Source: Anditalea andensis | Lineage (GTDB): Bacteria; Bacteroidota; Bacteroidia; Cytophagales; Cyclobacteriaceae | DNA: 64,000 bases | Direction: 5' to 3' | Assembly (NCBI RefSeq): GCF_000714815.1 | Contig: NZ_JMIH01000023.1 | Location: 248,001 to 312,000, forward strand | Shown here: positions 18,527 through 28,400 of the stretch, piece by piece | Numbering within the stretch: the first letter of the stretch is position 1 | Layout of the letters: each line of letters begins with the position of its first letter | Program-made: the position numbers and the translations under genes | The notes under the pieces: generated by a model | Seen by the model: only the letters and a program-made list of their open reading frames with translations | What the model was told of the DNA's origin: nothing | The model's database searches: none

Positions 18527-19351
18527 ATGAAAACCAGACTGATCGTATTGATTGACTTCAGCGCTGATAATTTATTTTATATCGCCGGATTATGGGCTAG
18601 AGCCCTAAAGGCAGACCTTTACCTGATTCACCAGGTGCCAGGTTTAATCCCTTCTTTGGCTGACGGCGAAAGTAGAGCACTGATCATAGAAGAGGAGAAA
18701 AAGAATGCTTTGATTAAATTAAAATCAAAAACCACTTCATATTTTCCCCAGGTGAAAGAAATACAATACCATGTCTCCGAGCAATCCATTTCGACCACTA
18801 TCAATTCGCTTCCTGCAAAAAATGAAGGCTTTCAAAATATAGTCATAACAGGTTTGAAGAAACGAGGTTTTCTGGAACAATTGATATTTGGAAGTACCGC
18901 TACCCGAATCATAGATGATACGGATTACCCCATAATTGCCATCCCCTCAAAAATTACAGCAGTACTTCCTGAGAAAATCATCTTGGCTTTAAGTTATCGG
19001 TATCCCTTAAATCATAAAGCCTATCACGAACTGCTCAATACCTTTGACCGTACTATTAAGCAGTGCGAAATCATTACCGTAATTACTCCAAAAGATAATG
19101 AAGCGGAGAGTGAAGCATATTTACAGAGATTGACTTCTGATCTTCAACTGGAAATCCCTACTACGTATAGACTTTTCAAAGGTGATGACCATTTTGAAGA
19201 AATAAAAAATCATATAGTCATCCAGTCCTCAAGGAGCATATTGGTAGTTCAGAAAGGTTCTCGGACTTTAACAGATCAAATCTTTAGAAAGTTTTTCATC
19301 AACGAAATCGTCCATGACGGCTCTATACCTTTGGTAGTCCTTCCCTTATAA
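18527..19351 (+). CDS. Universal stress protein, two tandem Usp-type domains
   Basis: This cytoplasmic protein has 274 residues. The first half shows a Usp fold with LIVLIDFSADN at the start and VITGLKKRGFLEQLIFGSTATRIIDDTDYPIIAIP at its end, the latter matching the G-x2-G-x9-G-S/T nucleotide-binding region. The second half (from about residue 150) repeats the fold more loosely and ends with PLVVLPL. The repeat architecture is common in Bacteroidota. Its exact role in stress survival cannot be read from the sequence. Confidence 0.85.
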   Translation: MKTRLIVLIDFSADNLFYIAGLWARALKADLYLIHQVPGLIPSLADGESRALIIEEEKKNALIKLKSKTTSYFPQVKEIQYHVSEQSISTTINSLPAKNEGFQNIVITGLKKRGFLEQLIFGSTATRIIDDTDYPIIAIPSKITAVLPEKIILALSYRYPLNHKAYHELLNTFDRTIKQCEIITVITPKDNEAESEAYLQRLTSDLQLEIPTTYRLFKGDDHFEEIKNHIVIQSSRSILVVQKGSRTLTDQIFRKFFINEIVHDGSIPLVVLPL

Positions 19352-19505
19352 ACTGGTTTTCGGAAATGGTACATCCCTTTTATGACTTTGTGCTGATCCT
19401 CTTTTTCGCTACATTTTTAGGTGCCTTTGGCCTATTGTTCAGACGGCCACTTATGGTGATGTTTATTGCCTTCCCTGAACTTTTTCTGCTCTTGAAATTT
19501 ACTGA

Positions 19506-20867
19506 TCATACTATCCCCTGCGCCTTCATGGCTTCAGCTACTTTCAGAAAACCAAATATATTGGCTCCTTCCAGATAGTTGCCGGGCACACCATATTCCT
19601 CGGCCGCATTGAGGCAAACTTCATGAATGTTCTTCATAATCTGCTTTAGCCTTTCATCTACATCTTCCCTGTTCCAATACACCCCCATTCTATTTTGGGT
19701 CATTTCCAGGCCGGAGACCGCCACACCTCCTGCATTGGCACATTTGCCGGGAGCATATAGGATCTTTGATTCCTGAAGCACTGCTATGGCCTCTGAACTA
19801 CAGGGCATATTGGCCCCTTCTGCCAGTAGCATGATTTTGTTTTTGGCCAGATGTTCGGCATCTTGCTTATTGATCTCATTTTGTGTGGCGCAGGGAAACA
19901 CACAGTCTGCTTCTACCTTCCAAAGAGGGTTAAAATCTGCATCCTGTTCTGTTTCTACATATTCTGAATCAGGATATTTGTCTGCATACTCTTTGATCCT
20001 GCCCCGTTTGTTATTTTTTAGATCTTTGATAAACTCCAGTTTCTGCTCATCTATCCCTTCTTTGTCCACTATAAATCCAGATGAATCTGACACGGTAATA
20101 GGTATACCTCCCAGTTCTATAATCTTTTCCATGGCATATTGGGATACATTCCCTGCGCCTGATATGATACATTTTTTGTTTTCCATGGTATCTTCATTGG
20201 CTTGTAACATATTAGAAGCAAAATAAATCAGCCCATATCCTGTAGCTTCAGGTCGGATGACACTTCCTCCCCAGTGTTTGCCTTTGCCGGTAAGTATACC
20301 TGTAAATTCATTTTTTAGTTTCTTGTACATTCCAAATAAGTATCCTATTTCTCTGGATCCCACACCGATATCACCGGCGGGCACATCTGTGAAATCTCCA
20401 ATATGCCTATATAATTCCTGCATAAAAGCATGGCAAAAACGCATAATTTCAGCGTCTGACTTTCCTTTGGGGTCGAAATCTGCCCCCCCTTTCCCTCCTC
20501 CCATAGGCAAACTGGTAAGGGCATTTTTAAAAATCTGCTCGAAAGCCAAAAATTTAAGTATACTCGAATTCACGGAAGGGTGGAACCTTAGCCCTCCTTT
20601 GTATGGCCCTATAGCTGAGTTCATCTGAATTCGGTAGCCTCGGTTGATCTGCACCTCTCCTGCATCATCCTGCCATGCCACCCTAAATGTAATCACCCGC
20701 TCTGGCTCTATCATCCTCTCAAGGATTTTCAGGTCTTCATATTCAGGATGGCGTTCCAGTACCCTGCCCACTGAAGAAACTACTTCTTCTACCGCCTGGA
20801 TAAATTCCTTCTCATTTGGACTTCTTTTGTTGATATAGGCTAGGATTTGCTCTTTAAGATCGGTCAT
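19506..20867 (-). CDS. gdhA: NADP-specific glutamate dehydrogenase
   Basis: It interconverts 2-oxoglutarate plus ammonia and glutamate. The protein has 453 residues, the usual length of the hexameric bacterial enzyme. The N-terminal domain has RVAWQDDAGEVQINRGYRIQMNSAIGPYKGGLRFHPSV and the catalytic PMGGGKGGADFDPKGKS. The Rossmann domain begins around IISGAGNVSQYAMEK. ALAEGAN-like LLAEGANMP and GGVAVSGLEMTQN complete the family pattern. The NADP-specific assignment follows from similarity to the E. coli-type class. No partner gene is adjacent. Confidence 0.94.
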   Translation of the reverse strand: MTDLKEQILAYINKRSPNEKEFIQAVEEVVSSVGRVLERHPEYEDLKILERMIEPERVITFRVAWQDDAGEVQINRGYRIQMNSAIGPYKGGLRFHPSVNSSILKFLAFEQIFKNALTSLPMGGGKGGADFDPKGKSDAEIMRFCHAFMQELYRHIGDFTDVPAGDIGVGSREIGYLFGMYKKLKNEFTGILTGKGKHWGGSVIRPEATGYGLIYFASNMLQANEDTMENKKCIISGAGNVSQYAMEKIIELGGIPITVSDSSGFIVDKEGIDEQKLEFIKDLKNNKRGRIKEYADKYPDSEYVETEQDADFNPLWKVEADCVFPCATQNEINKQDAEHLAKNKIMLLAEGANMPCSSEAIAVLQESKILYAPGKCANAGGVAVSGLEMTQNRMGVYWNREDVDERLKQIMKNIHEVCLNAAEEYGVPGNYLEGANIFGFLKVAEAMKAQGIV

Positions 20868-21198
20868 AAGGTGTTTTAGGTTTAATGTATATGTTCTCTA
20901 TCTCTAACAGGTTTTTAATCCAACTGTTAAAAAATAGCTGAATGATGTAAATAAATCCCTCATTGATTTCTAAAAATTATAAGAGCATTTTTCCTCTCCT
21001 ATCACCTGGATTTATGGATTTTGGACCAAATTTTACCCGGATTTTTCAAACAAAGAGAGATGGCAGCCCAATTAAAAAAATATAATTAAAAGTCTTATTG
21101 GCCATGGTCAAATGCGTACATTTCCTACTATTAAAATTTGTATCTAATAGAACCCCCTAGCAGGCAATTCCACTGTTTAACATAAAAAATACAGCTTT
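20868..21198. other. Intergenic region without recognised gene
   Basis: This 331-nt AT-rich spacer lies upstream of gdhA and downstream of the leftward YeeE/YedE genes. It should hold the gdhA promoter. I see no RNA gene, strong hairpin or ORF of interest. Confidence 0.5.
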
Positions 21199-21669
21199 TT
21201 AACTGGGCAGCCTATCGGCAAATCTACCATAAATCCATGTCCCTGCTACAGCACTGATAAAAGTTATAATAACTACAGTATACCCCACTCCGATCTGTGC
21301 ATAGATAGGTCCTGGACACGCACCTGTCAAGGCCCAACCCAATCCAAAAATAAATCCGCCTATGATCTGGCCTTTCTTAAATTTCTTTTCTTTTATGAAG
21401 ACAGTTTCTCCTTTTATCGTTTTAATGTCCAATCTTTTGATCAACTGGATGGAAATCATCCCCACCAATATGGCAGATCCTATCACACCGTACATGAAAA
21501 AGGATTGCAACCGGAACATCTCCTGAATCCTGAACCAGGAGATGATCTCTGCTTTGACAAAAATTATCCCGAAAAAAACACCCACAATCAGATATTTCAG
21601 TAAAGAAAACCCTGTCTCTTGGTTGGGTATATTTTGATCTATGCTTAACCTGTTTTTTTTAGTATTCAT
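21199..21669 (-). CDS. YeeE/YedE family sulfur-compound transporter, second half-size subunit (DUF6691-like)
   Basis: This membrane protein of 156 residues has about four hydrophobic segments. The family motif GGFIFGLGWALTGACPGP, with a conserved cysteine in GACPGP, is near residue 110. It starts 7 nt after the stop of the other YeeE/YedE gene, and together they would equal one full-length YeeE-type permease. YeeE transports thiosulfate in E. coli and relatives. Here the nearby rhodanese/persulfide dioxygenase suggests import of a reduced sulfur compound. Confidence 0.8.
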   Translation of the reverse strand: MNTKKNRLSIDQNIPNQETGFSLLKYLIVGVFFGIIFVKAEIISWFRIQEMFRLQSFFMYGVIGSAILVGMISIQLIKRLDIKTIKGETVFIKEKKFKKGQIIGGFIFGLGWALTGACPGPIYAQIGVGYTVVIITFISAVAGTWIYGRFADRLPS

Positions 21670-21676
21670 CTACATC

Positions 21677-22261
21677 CTATTTTAGGCCTGTTAATGCCAT
21701 GATATACGGCAAAAATATATGGGTCATCGTAAATCCACCCAACATAAAAAAAATAGTAGCCACTAAAGAGGGCCACTGTAAGTTACTGATTCCCATGATG
21801 GCATGACCAGAAGTACATCCCCCGGCGTATCTGGTCCCAAATCCTACCAAGCCTCCACCTATCACAAAAAAGAAAAGTCCCCTTAAGGTAAATATATTAT
21901 CCCATAAGAAAATATCAGCAGGCAAAAGACTCCTGAAATCAGTTATGCCCAATGTTGCAAGATCAGCCTGCGTGCTTTCGGCTACTACAATCGCATCTGG
22001 ATCGGACAGAAATATGCTGGCTATCATACCTCCCATCAAAATGCCCAATACAAAGACAAGGTTCCAGGTCTCCTTTTTCCAGTTATATTCAAAAAAGGGA
22101 ATCTTGGCCGGTGCACATGCCGCATTGATATGTCTGAATGAAGAGGATATCCCAAACGGTTTATTTCCAAGCAGTAAAAGTGCGGGGACTGTCAATCCTA
22201 TCAGAGGCCCTGCCACATACCATGGCCATGGATGCCTGATCCATTCTATAAATGATCCCAT
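21677..22261 (-). CDS. YeeE/YedE family sulfur-compound transporter, first half-size subunit
   Basis: This membrane protein of 194 residues starts with a soluble stretch and then shows several hydrophobic helices. The motif GFGTRYAGGCTSGHAIMGIS near residue 140 is the YeeE/YedE sulfur-transport signature with its conserved cysteine. It is co-directional with, and 7 nt ahead of, the second half, and lies 155 nt downstream of the persulfide dioxygenase-like gene with a terminator between. The pair could import thiosulfate or a related compound for the rhodaneses. Confidence 0.83.
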   Translation of the reverse strand: MGSFIEWIRHPWPWYVAGPLIGLTVPALLLLGNKPFGISSSFRHINAACAPAKIPFFEYNWKKETWNLVFVLGILMGGMIASIFLSDPDAIVVAESTQADLATLGITDFRSLLPADIFLWDNIFTLRGLFFFVIGGGLVGFGTRYAGGCTSGHAIMGISNLQWPSLVATIFFMLGGFTMTHIFLPYIMALTGLK

Positions 22262-22364
22262 ATATGTAAGTCTAAATTGTTTTCTCCTATCGGTTCAATT
22301 TACAAATTAAACGCAATATGAGTAACCAATAGGTGACAAATCTCACACATCCCCATCATAAATG

Positions 22365-22393
22365 AAAAAAGGCAAGATGATATCTTGCCTTTT
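22365..22393 (-). terminator. Terminator of the persulfide dioxygenase-rhodanese gene
   Basis: AAAAGGCAAGAT (22367-22378) and ATCTTGCCTTTT (22382-22393) form a perfect 12-bp hairpin with a 3-nt loop. On the minus strand it is followed by a T-run. It separates the MBL/rhodanese gene from the downstream YeeE/YedE pair, which therefore needs its own promoter or read-through. Confidence 0.75.
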
Positions 22394-22415
22394 CAGTTGG
22401 TCCTGCTATCATACC

Positions 22416-23837
22416 TTAAAGTAAGGTGGAAGGACATACATATTGAGTCAGTTCAAATTTGCCTGAATCCTTTAGATCTTTAAAACCACCCTTTACATCG
22501 ATAAGATTACCATAACCTCTGGCCCTTAAAATTGAGGTAAAGATCATAGATCTGTAACCTCCCGCACAATGAACATAGTAGGTCTTGTCTTTATCCACAT
22601 GAACCATATTTTCATTGATATAATCCAGGGCTACATTTTCAGCTCCAACAATATGCTCGCTCTGGTACTCACTGCTTTTTCTTACATCTAAAATCGGAGT
22701 ATTGTAATTTTCCCTTTTAATAGCTGCCAATTCCTCCACTGTAATGGAAACAATGGTATCTATTTCCTTTCCTGAAGCTATCCATTCATTGATTCCACCC
22801 TTCAGGTAGCCAAGTGTCCTGTCATACCCTACACGGGCTAATCTGGTAATCACTTCTTCTTCTCTGCCTTCTTCCGTTATGATGAGCAACTCCTGTTTCA
22901 CATCTGGGATTAATGTACCTACCCATACCGCAAAACTGCCGTCAATCCCGATATTAACAGCATTGGGGACAAAGCCCTGAGCAAAAACCTGGGGAGCTCT
23001 TGTATCTAAAATTATAGCTCCTGTTTCATTGGCTGCCGCTTCAAACGCCTCAGGGCTTAGGGCACGCTGGCCTCTTTCCAGTACTTCATCTATACTATCA
23101 TAACCCTGTATGTTCATCATGACATTTTGTGGGAAATAGGAAGGTGGAGGGGTAAGACCTGTGATGACCTGACGTGTAAATTCGACCTGGGTCATTTCCT
23201 GCAAAGCATAATTGGTCTTCTTTTGATTCCCCAAGGTATCAGAGGTTTCCTTGCTCATATTTTTGCCACAGGCACTCCCTGCTCCGTGAGCAGGATATAC
23301 GATCAGATCATCGGAAAGAGGCATGATCTTATTTCTAAGTGAATCATATAAGTGCCCTGCAAGTATATCTTGGGTAAGGTCTTTCACTACTTTTTGGGCG
23401 AGATCCGGCCTTCCTACATCACCAATAAATAAGGTATCCCCTGTAAAGAGGGCCTCTTCTTTGCCCTCTTCATTGGTCAATAGGTATACTGAACTTTCCA
23501 TAGTATGCCCTGGAGTGTGAATCAGCCTGATTTTAGCTTTTCCAATCTCAAACTCCTGCCCATCCTTTCCGACTATAGCATCAAAACCAAGAGACATTTC
23601 TGTCGGGCCAAACACAATTTTCGCCCCGGTTTTAGCCGCTAGATCTTTATGGCCCGATACAAAGTCTGCGTGGAAATGGGTTTCAAATACATATTTGATT
23701 TTAGCCCCATTTTTTTCTGCTTTTTCGATATATGGTCTTACTTCCCTGAGTGGGTCAATAATAGCAGCTTCTCCATTGGATTCTAAGTAATATGCACCCT
23801 GAGCCAGACATCCTGTATATATTTGTTCTATTTTCAT
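22416..23837 (-). CDS. Persulfide dioxygenase-like metallo-beta-lactamase protein with two rhodanese domains
   Basis: The protein has 473 residues. The N-terminal MBL domain (about 1-240) resembles ETHE1-type persulfide dioxygenases: THFHADFVSGH with H54, H56 and D58 (Phe where many relatives have the next His), TPGHTMESSVYLL, and FTGDTLFIGDVGRPDL. Two rhodanese domains follow. The first has lost the catalytic cysteine (IITEEGRE in its place); the second keeps it as C424 in CAGGYRS. It should oxidise glutathione- or other low-molecular-weight persulfide to sulfite and move sulfane sulfur. It is flanked by YeeE/YedE transporters and thioredoxin, forming a sulfide/thiosulfate handling set. Confidence 0.88.
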   Translation of the reverse strand: MKIEQIYTGCLAQGAYYLESNGEAAIIDPLREVRPYIEKAEKNGAKIKYVFETHFHADFVSGHKDLAAKTGAKIVFGPTEMSLGFDAIVGKDGQEFEIGKAKIRLIHTPGHTMESSVYLLTNEEGKEEALFTGDTLFIGDVGRPDLAQKVVKDLTQDILAGHLYDSLRNKIMPLSDDLIVYPAHGAGSACGKNMSKETSDTLGNQKKTNYALQEMTQVEFTRQVITGLTPPPSYFPQNVMMNIQGYDSIDEVLERGQRALSPEAFEAAANETGAIILDTRAPQVFAQGFVPNAVNIGIDGSFAVWVGTLIPDVKQELLIITEEGREEEVITRLARVGYDRTLGYLKGGINEWIASGKEIDTIVSITVEELAAIKRENYNTPILDVRKSSEYQSEHIVGAENVALDYINENMVHVDKDKTYYVHCAGGYRSMIFTSILRARGYGNLIDVKGGFKDLKDSGKFELTQYVCPSTLL

Positions 23838-23916
23838 ATTCGGTTACTATTTTTCCTATCCTTCCAAAGTTAATCAATAGATAAATAGGACTCTATGACA
23901 AAAGTCACTTTGGGTA

Positions 23917-24231
23917 TTAAGTATGTTGTTTAACGACATTTATTAATTCATGGGTAGGTACTACACCTGACCTCCTCCATAAGGATTGCCCCTTTTTAAA
24001 AAGGATGAGGGTAGGAACTCCACGTACTTGATAAGTATTGGCAGCATCAGGATTTTTATCTACATCTACTTTGATGACCTTTACCTGACTACCCAACTGT
24101 TTGGCGACCTCTTCCAAAACAGGCTGCATGGTCTTACAGGGACCGCACCAAGTAGCATAAAAATCAACCAAAACAGGCTTTTCCCCTGAGATTAATTCAT
24201 GAAATGATTTAGGTTTTGAAGTACTTTGCAT
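23917..24231 (-). CDS. trxA: Thioredoxin
   Basis: This 104-residue protein is a single thioredoxin domain with the active site WCGPCK (C29, C32), cis-proline region VRGVPTLILFKKG and no signal peptide. It reduces disulfides or persulfides in the cytoplasm. It lies just upstream of, and in the same direction as, the persulfide dioxygenase-rhodanese gene (79 nt apart), so it may regenerate the sulfur-carrying cysteines of that system. This need not be the main thioredoxin of the cell. Confidence 0.9.
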   Translation of the reverse strand: MQSTSKPKSFHELISGEKPVLVDFYATWCGPCKTMQPVLEEVAKQLGSQVKVIKVDVDKNPDAANTYQVRGVPTLILFKKGQSLWRRSGVVPTHELINVVKQHT

Positions 24232-24383
24232 AGATATTGAGATTTAGAAAATATAAAAATACAAATACTTTATAAAGATCCTGCAACATGAGGTACATCC
24301 ACTATAATGGTCAGCCTGATATACTTGTATTATAGTGGAAACCAGGATAATTTCGGAAATAAAATATTATCCTGGTAGCTACC

Positions 24384-25061
24384 TTAAGGTTTTGGTATAA
24401 AATCCTTTATACCTTGGTCCAATGTCACATTTTTTCCATCAATGGCAATAGGTGCTGCAGAATACAGCTTCTTATGGCAGACCTATATCCAATAGCACAA
24501 TATACAATAATGATGTCATTTTGAGGGATTTCATGTGACCGGTCATACAGTTCATTAAAAGGTATATTCAAAGGATTTTTAAACCCTCAATCGGCCGTGT
24601 GCTCATCTTTTGCTTCGGAGACCAATCAAAGTATAATTTTCAGGATCCTGGATAAACTGATCATAGCGAAGCTTTTCCATTCTCTCACCCTCCGTTCTAT
24701 TATATATAAATACCCCCTTTATGTTTTTACCATAGTCTACAAATTGGGTCCTCTCTATCACTAAAGACAAGCGCTCCGGTTCTTCTCGATACTTTATAGA
24801 TAGAGGACGTTGGATGTCCTATTTTTATGAAAAATTCATTCATCTTTTCTTCTTGAATAGTGATTGGTCCTGGTATGTGAGTGAATTTGAAGCTTCCCGT
24901 CGGTCGGCCGTCAATGACTATAGGACCTCTTTAGGTTCGAAATTTATATGCAAAAAATGAATATGATTCGGTACAGCATCATCCATCTTCAAAGACCCAT
25001 ACGCAGGATTTACTGACCACACCATCCCCAAGATCGGAAGTGTATTGACAATTTTTTCCAT
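24384..25061 (-). pseudogene. Decayed rhodanese-domain gene with several frameshifts and stops
   Basis: I translated the minus strand in three frames. A possible ATG at 25061 begins a short open piece. Fragments then continue in shifting frames: GRPTGSFKFTHIPGPITIQEEKM, EERTQF-like segments, EKLRYDQFIQDPENYTLIGLRS, NELYDRSHEIPQNDIIIVYCAIGYRSA and finally DGKNVTLDQGIKDFIPKP before TAA at 24384-24386. The pieces are collinear but interrupted by stops and frame changes. YCAIGYRS is a rhodanese active-site loop with its cysteine. The intact protein would have had about 225 residues. It lies directly upstream of the thioredoxin gene, on the edge of the sulfur cluster. Confidence 0.75.
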
Positions 25062-25160
25062 ATTTCACCATTCTAATAATGTTAAACAAATCCTTAAGCC
25101 TTTACATTCACTTTTGGGCAATAGTTGTTTAAGCACATTGAATACTTGGCCTTAGCATAC

Positions 25161-25190
25161 AAAAAAAGCAAGGCTACTGCCCTGCTTGGT
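25161..25190 (-). terminator. Terminator after the small lysine/proline-rich protein gene
   Basis: On the minus strand, AAGCAGG pairs with CCTTGCTT (one bulged base) around a short loop and is followed by seven T. It lies immediately after the small gene ending at 25192. Confidence 0.6.
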
Positions 25191-25191
25191 G

Positions 25192-25368
25192 TTATTCTTT
25201 TCCAGGATTACCTTTAGGTTTTGTAGGTTTTTCTCCACCTGATTGGGTTGGTTGTACGTATGGATCCTGCATTGCACCTTTTTCAGGATTTTTTTTCACA
25301 TCCTCTTCTGACATAGGATTTTTTTTGATTTTATCTTTCTTGTATTGCCTGTTATCTGGGTTAGCCAT
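25192..25368 (-). CDS. Small lysine- and proline-rich protein of unknown function
   Basis: This is about 58 residues from ATG at 25368: strongly charged and low-complexity, with DNRQYKKDKIKKNPMSEED and a tail rich in Pro, Gly and Lys. There is no signal peptide or membrane segment. An upstream in-frame ATG at 25413 adds 15 unconvincing residues (MVYTKNLLIYFND). A good terminator follows the stop, which supports a real transcription unit. I do not recognise the family. It looks intrinsically disordered. Confidence 0.55.
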   Translation of the reverse strand: MANPDNRQYKKDKIKKNPMSEEDVKKNPEKGAMQDPYVQPTQSGGEKPTKPKGNPGKE

Positions 25369-25490
25369 AATTACATCATTAAAGTATATCAATAGATTTT
25401 TGGTATATACCAAACCCCTGCAATGTTCGAATGTTTATTATTTGGATGGATATCAATTCAAAAAGAGGAAGTACATTACCTTTTGCAATA

Positions 25491-28400
25491 TTACCCATCA
25501 TTTGACTTGCCTTCATTGGCTTTAATTTTCAAAGCCTCCAATTCTTCTTTACTATATGCCCTCCTTGAAATAAGCACAAATAATACGGGAACCAAAAATA
25601 TGACCAAACAGGTGACACCTATCATTCCCCCCAACACCGTGACTCCGATCGTCTGCCTAGCCAAAGCGCCCGCTCCAGAAGCAAAAGCCAATGGTAAAAC
25701 CCCCAGCATAAAGGTCATAGAGGTCATAATAATAGGCCTAAGCCTTAACCTGGCCGCCTCCTTGGCTGCCTTTTTGATCGGCATTCCATTATCTACCCTT
25801 TCTTTAGCAAACTCTACTATGAGTATGCTGTCTTTGGCAGCTAATCCTACCATCACCAAAAGTCCTATCTGGGCATACACGTTATTTTCAAGTTGCGGAA
25901 ATAATAAAAGGGCAACAATGGAACCGAAGACTCCAGTAGGCACTGCTAATAAAACAGAAAAAGGCACTGACCAGCTTTCATATAGAGCGGTAAGGCATAA
26001 AAACACAAAAACGATGGACAACCCAAATATTAGATAAATTTCCCCAGAAGAACGCACCTCCTCCCTGGATAAACCTGCAAATTCATATCCATAGCCTGCA
26101 GGAAGAATTTCATCAGCCAGATCTTGGAGTGCGGCTATTGATTCCCCTGAACTGGATCCCTCCGCAGCCTCACCGCTTACCGTAGCAGATCTGAAAAGAT
26201 TAAAATGATAGATCAAAGGCGCCGTTTCTATCAATTCCACTTCTGAAAGACTACTTAATGGAGTGAGACCTCCCTGTGGGTTTCTCAGAAAAAATTGGTT
26301 TATTCGTTCCGGACTCTCCCTATAAGTGCTGTCTGCCTGTACCATTACCCTAAAACTCCTTCCGTACAGTACAAAATCATTTACATAAAAACTACCCAGT
26401 AAAATCTGAAGTGTCCTATAAGCTTCAGATATGTTAAGACCCTGGCGTGAGGTCCTCTCTCTATCCAGGTTAAATTTATAAGCGGGTGTAGATGCACTGA
26501 AGAAACTAAAAGCATTGCCAATATTTTCATGCTGATTGGCCTCTTTTACAAAAGCCTGCAGATTTTCTTCAAAATCCTGAATATCGCCTCCACTCTGCAG
26601 CTCCTGTAGTATAAATGTAAAGCCGGATACGCTGCCCAGTCCCGGTAATGCAGGCGGAGCAATGATGACCACTTCCGCTTCAGGCAATTCTTCAGCCAGT
26701 ATCTTTTCTAAACGATCCCGGACAGAAAACGCATCCTGACCGTCCCCTCCACGCTCTTCCCAAGGCTTGAGCTGGGTAAATACCGTACCACTATTGGATT
26801 TGGTAGCAAAATTCACCGCATTCAATCCCGTCACTGCTGAGAAATGCCCAACCTCTTCCTGATCTTCCAATATGGCCATCAATTTATGTATGGTCTCTAA
26901 ACTCCTGGCGGTAGATGCTCCCTCAGGGAGCTCATAAGTAACAAATAATCTTCCCTCATCTTCTGTGGGTACAAAACCGGAAGGCTTTAACTGAAAAAGA
27001 AAAAAACTTACTACGCATAAAAGCACCAGGCCGATCACAAAATATAATGGATGCCCAAAACTCCATTTGACTTTTTTGATATACTTCTCGGTCATCCTAT
27101 CAAACCAGCCATTAAACTTATAAAAGAGCTTATTCAGTCCCTTGGATTTTTCATTTACTTCTGTAGGCTTAAGCAGCAGAGCGCAAAGAGCGGGCGTAAG
27201 GGAAAGGGCCACAAATCCGGAGATTAATCCGGATACGGCTATGGCCATAGCAAACTGCTGGTAAAGTCTACCCATAATCCCTGGTATAAAGCCCACCGGT
27301 ACAAAAACTGCTGCAGTAATGAGCGACATGGCAATGACCGGTCCGGAAATCTCCCTCATGGCCTTCACTACAGCTTCTTTGGCTTTGATATTTTCCTTTT
27401 GCATGATCGCCATGGTAGCTTCTACCACTACGATAGCATCATCCACCACTATGCCTATGGCCAGCACAAACCCAAAAAGTGTCAATGTATTGATCGTAAA
27501 TCCCAATGGCACGAATACAGCAAAGGTCCCTACTATAGATACTGGGATGATGAGTATGGGGATAAGGGCTGCTCTCCAATTTTGAAGAAAAAAGAATACC
27601 ACCACAGATACCAGCGCCAAAGCTATAAATAAGGTTTTGATCACTTCTCCAATGGAGTTCTCCACGACAGAAACCGATTCAAAAGGGATAACATACTCTA
27701 AGTCAGTAGGGAAATTCTGAGCTAACCTGTCCATCGTCTCACGGATACCCGTATCGGTATCCAATATATTACTGCCCGGAGTTTGATAGACGATAAGATA
27801 AGCAGCAGGATGACCATCCGTAAAATTATTCTGGGCATAATCAAACCTCCCCAGCTCTACCCTTGCTACATCTCGGAGATATACCAGGGCATTGCTCTGA
27901 TCATCCGCCTTTAGGATTACCTGCTCAAACTCCTCTACTGTCTCAAGCCTTCCGTCAGTAAACAGGCTATATTCAAATGCCTGATAACCAGCCTGAGGAG
28001 GAGCTCCTACCCTACCTGCGGCCACCTGTATGTTCTGATCTGCCAATGCAGATACCACCTCACTGGCGGTTATGCCCAATTGGGCCAGTCTATCCGGCTT
28101 TAGCCATATCCTCATGCTGAAGTCTTCCGCTCTCGCAAATATGTCCCCTACTCCTTCCACCCTAAGTAATTCATCCTTGACGAATATATTCGTGTAATTA
28201 CTCAAAAAATCTATTCCATGGGTTCCTTCAGGGGAAATTAAGGATACTATCATCAATAGGCTGGGATCTCTTTTCCTAATGGTTATCCCCAATCTTCTGA
28301 CCTCTTCAGGTAATAACGGCTCAGCCACACTGATACGGTTCTGCACCTCCACGGCCGCTACATCTATATCAGTACCTATTTCAAACGTTATGTTGATGGT

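Noticed and set aside
19366-19578. Plus-strand open frame of 70 codons after the universal stress gene
   Set aside because: Its last third overlaps the end of gdhA, and it looks like a hydrophobic chance frame in the spacer. I see no conserved pattern.
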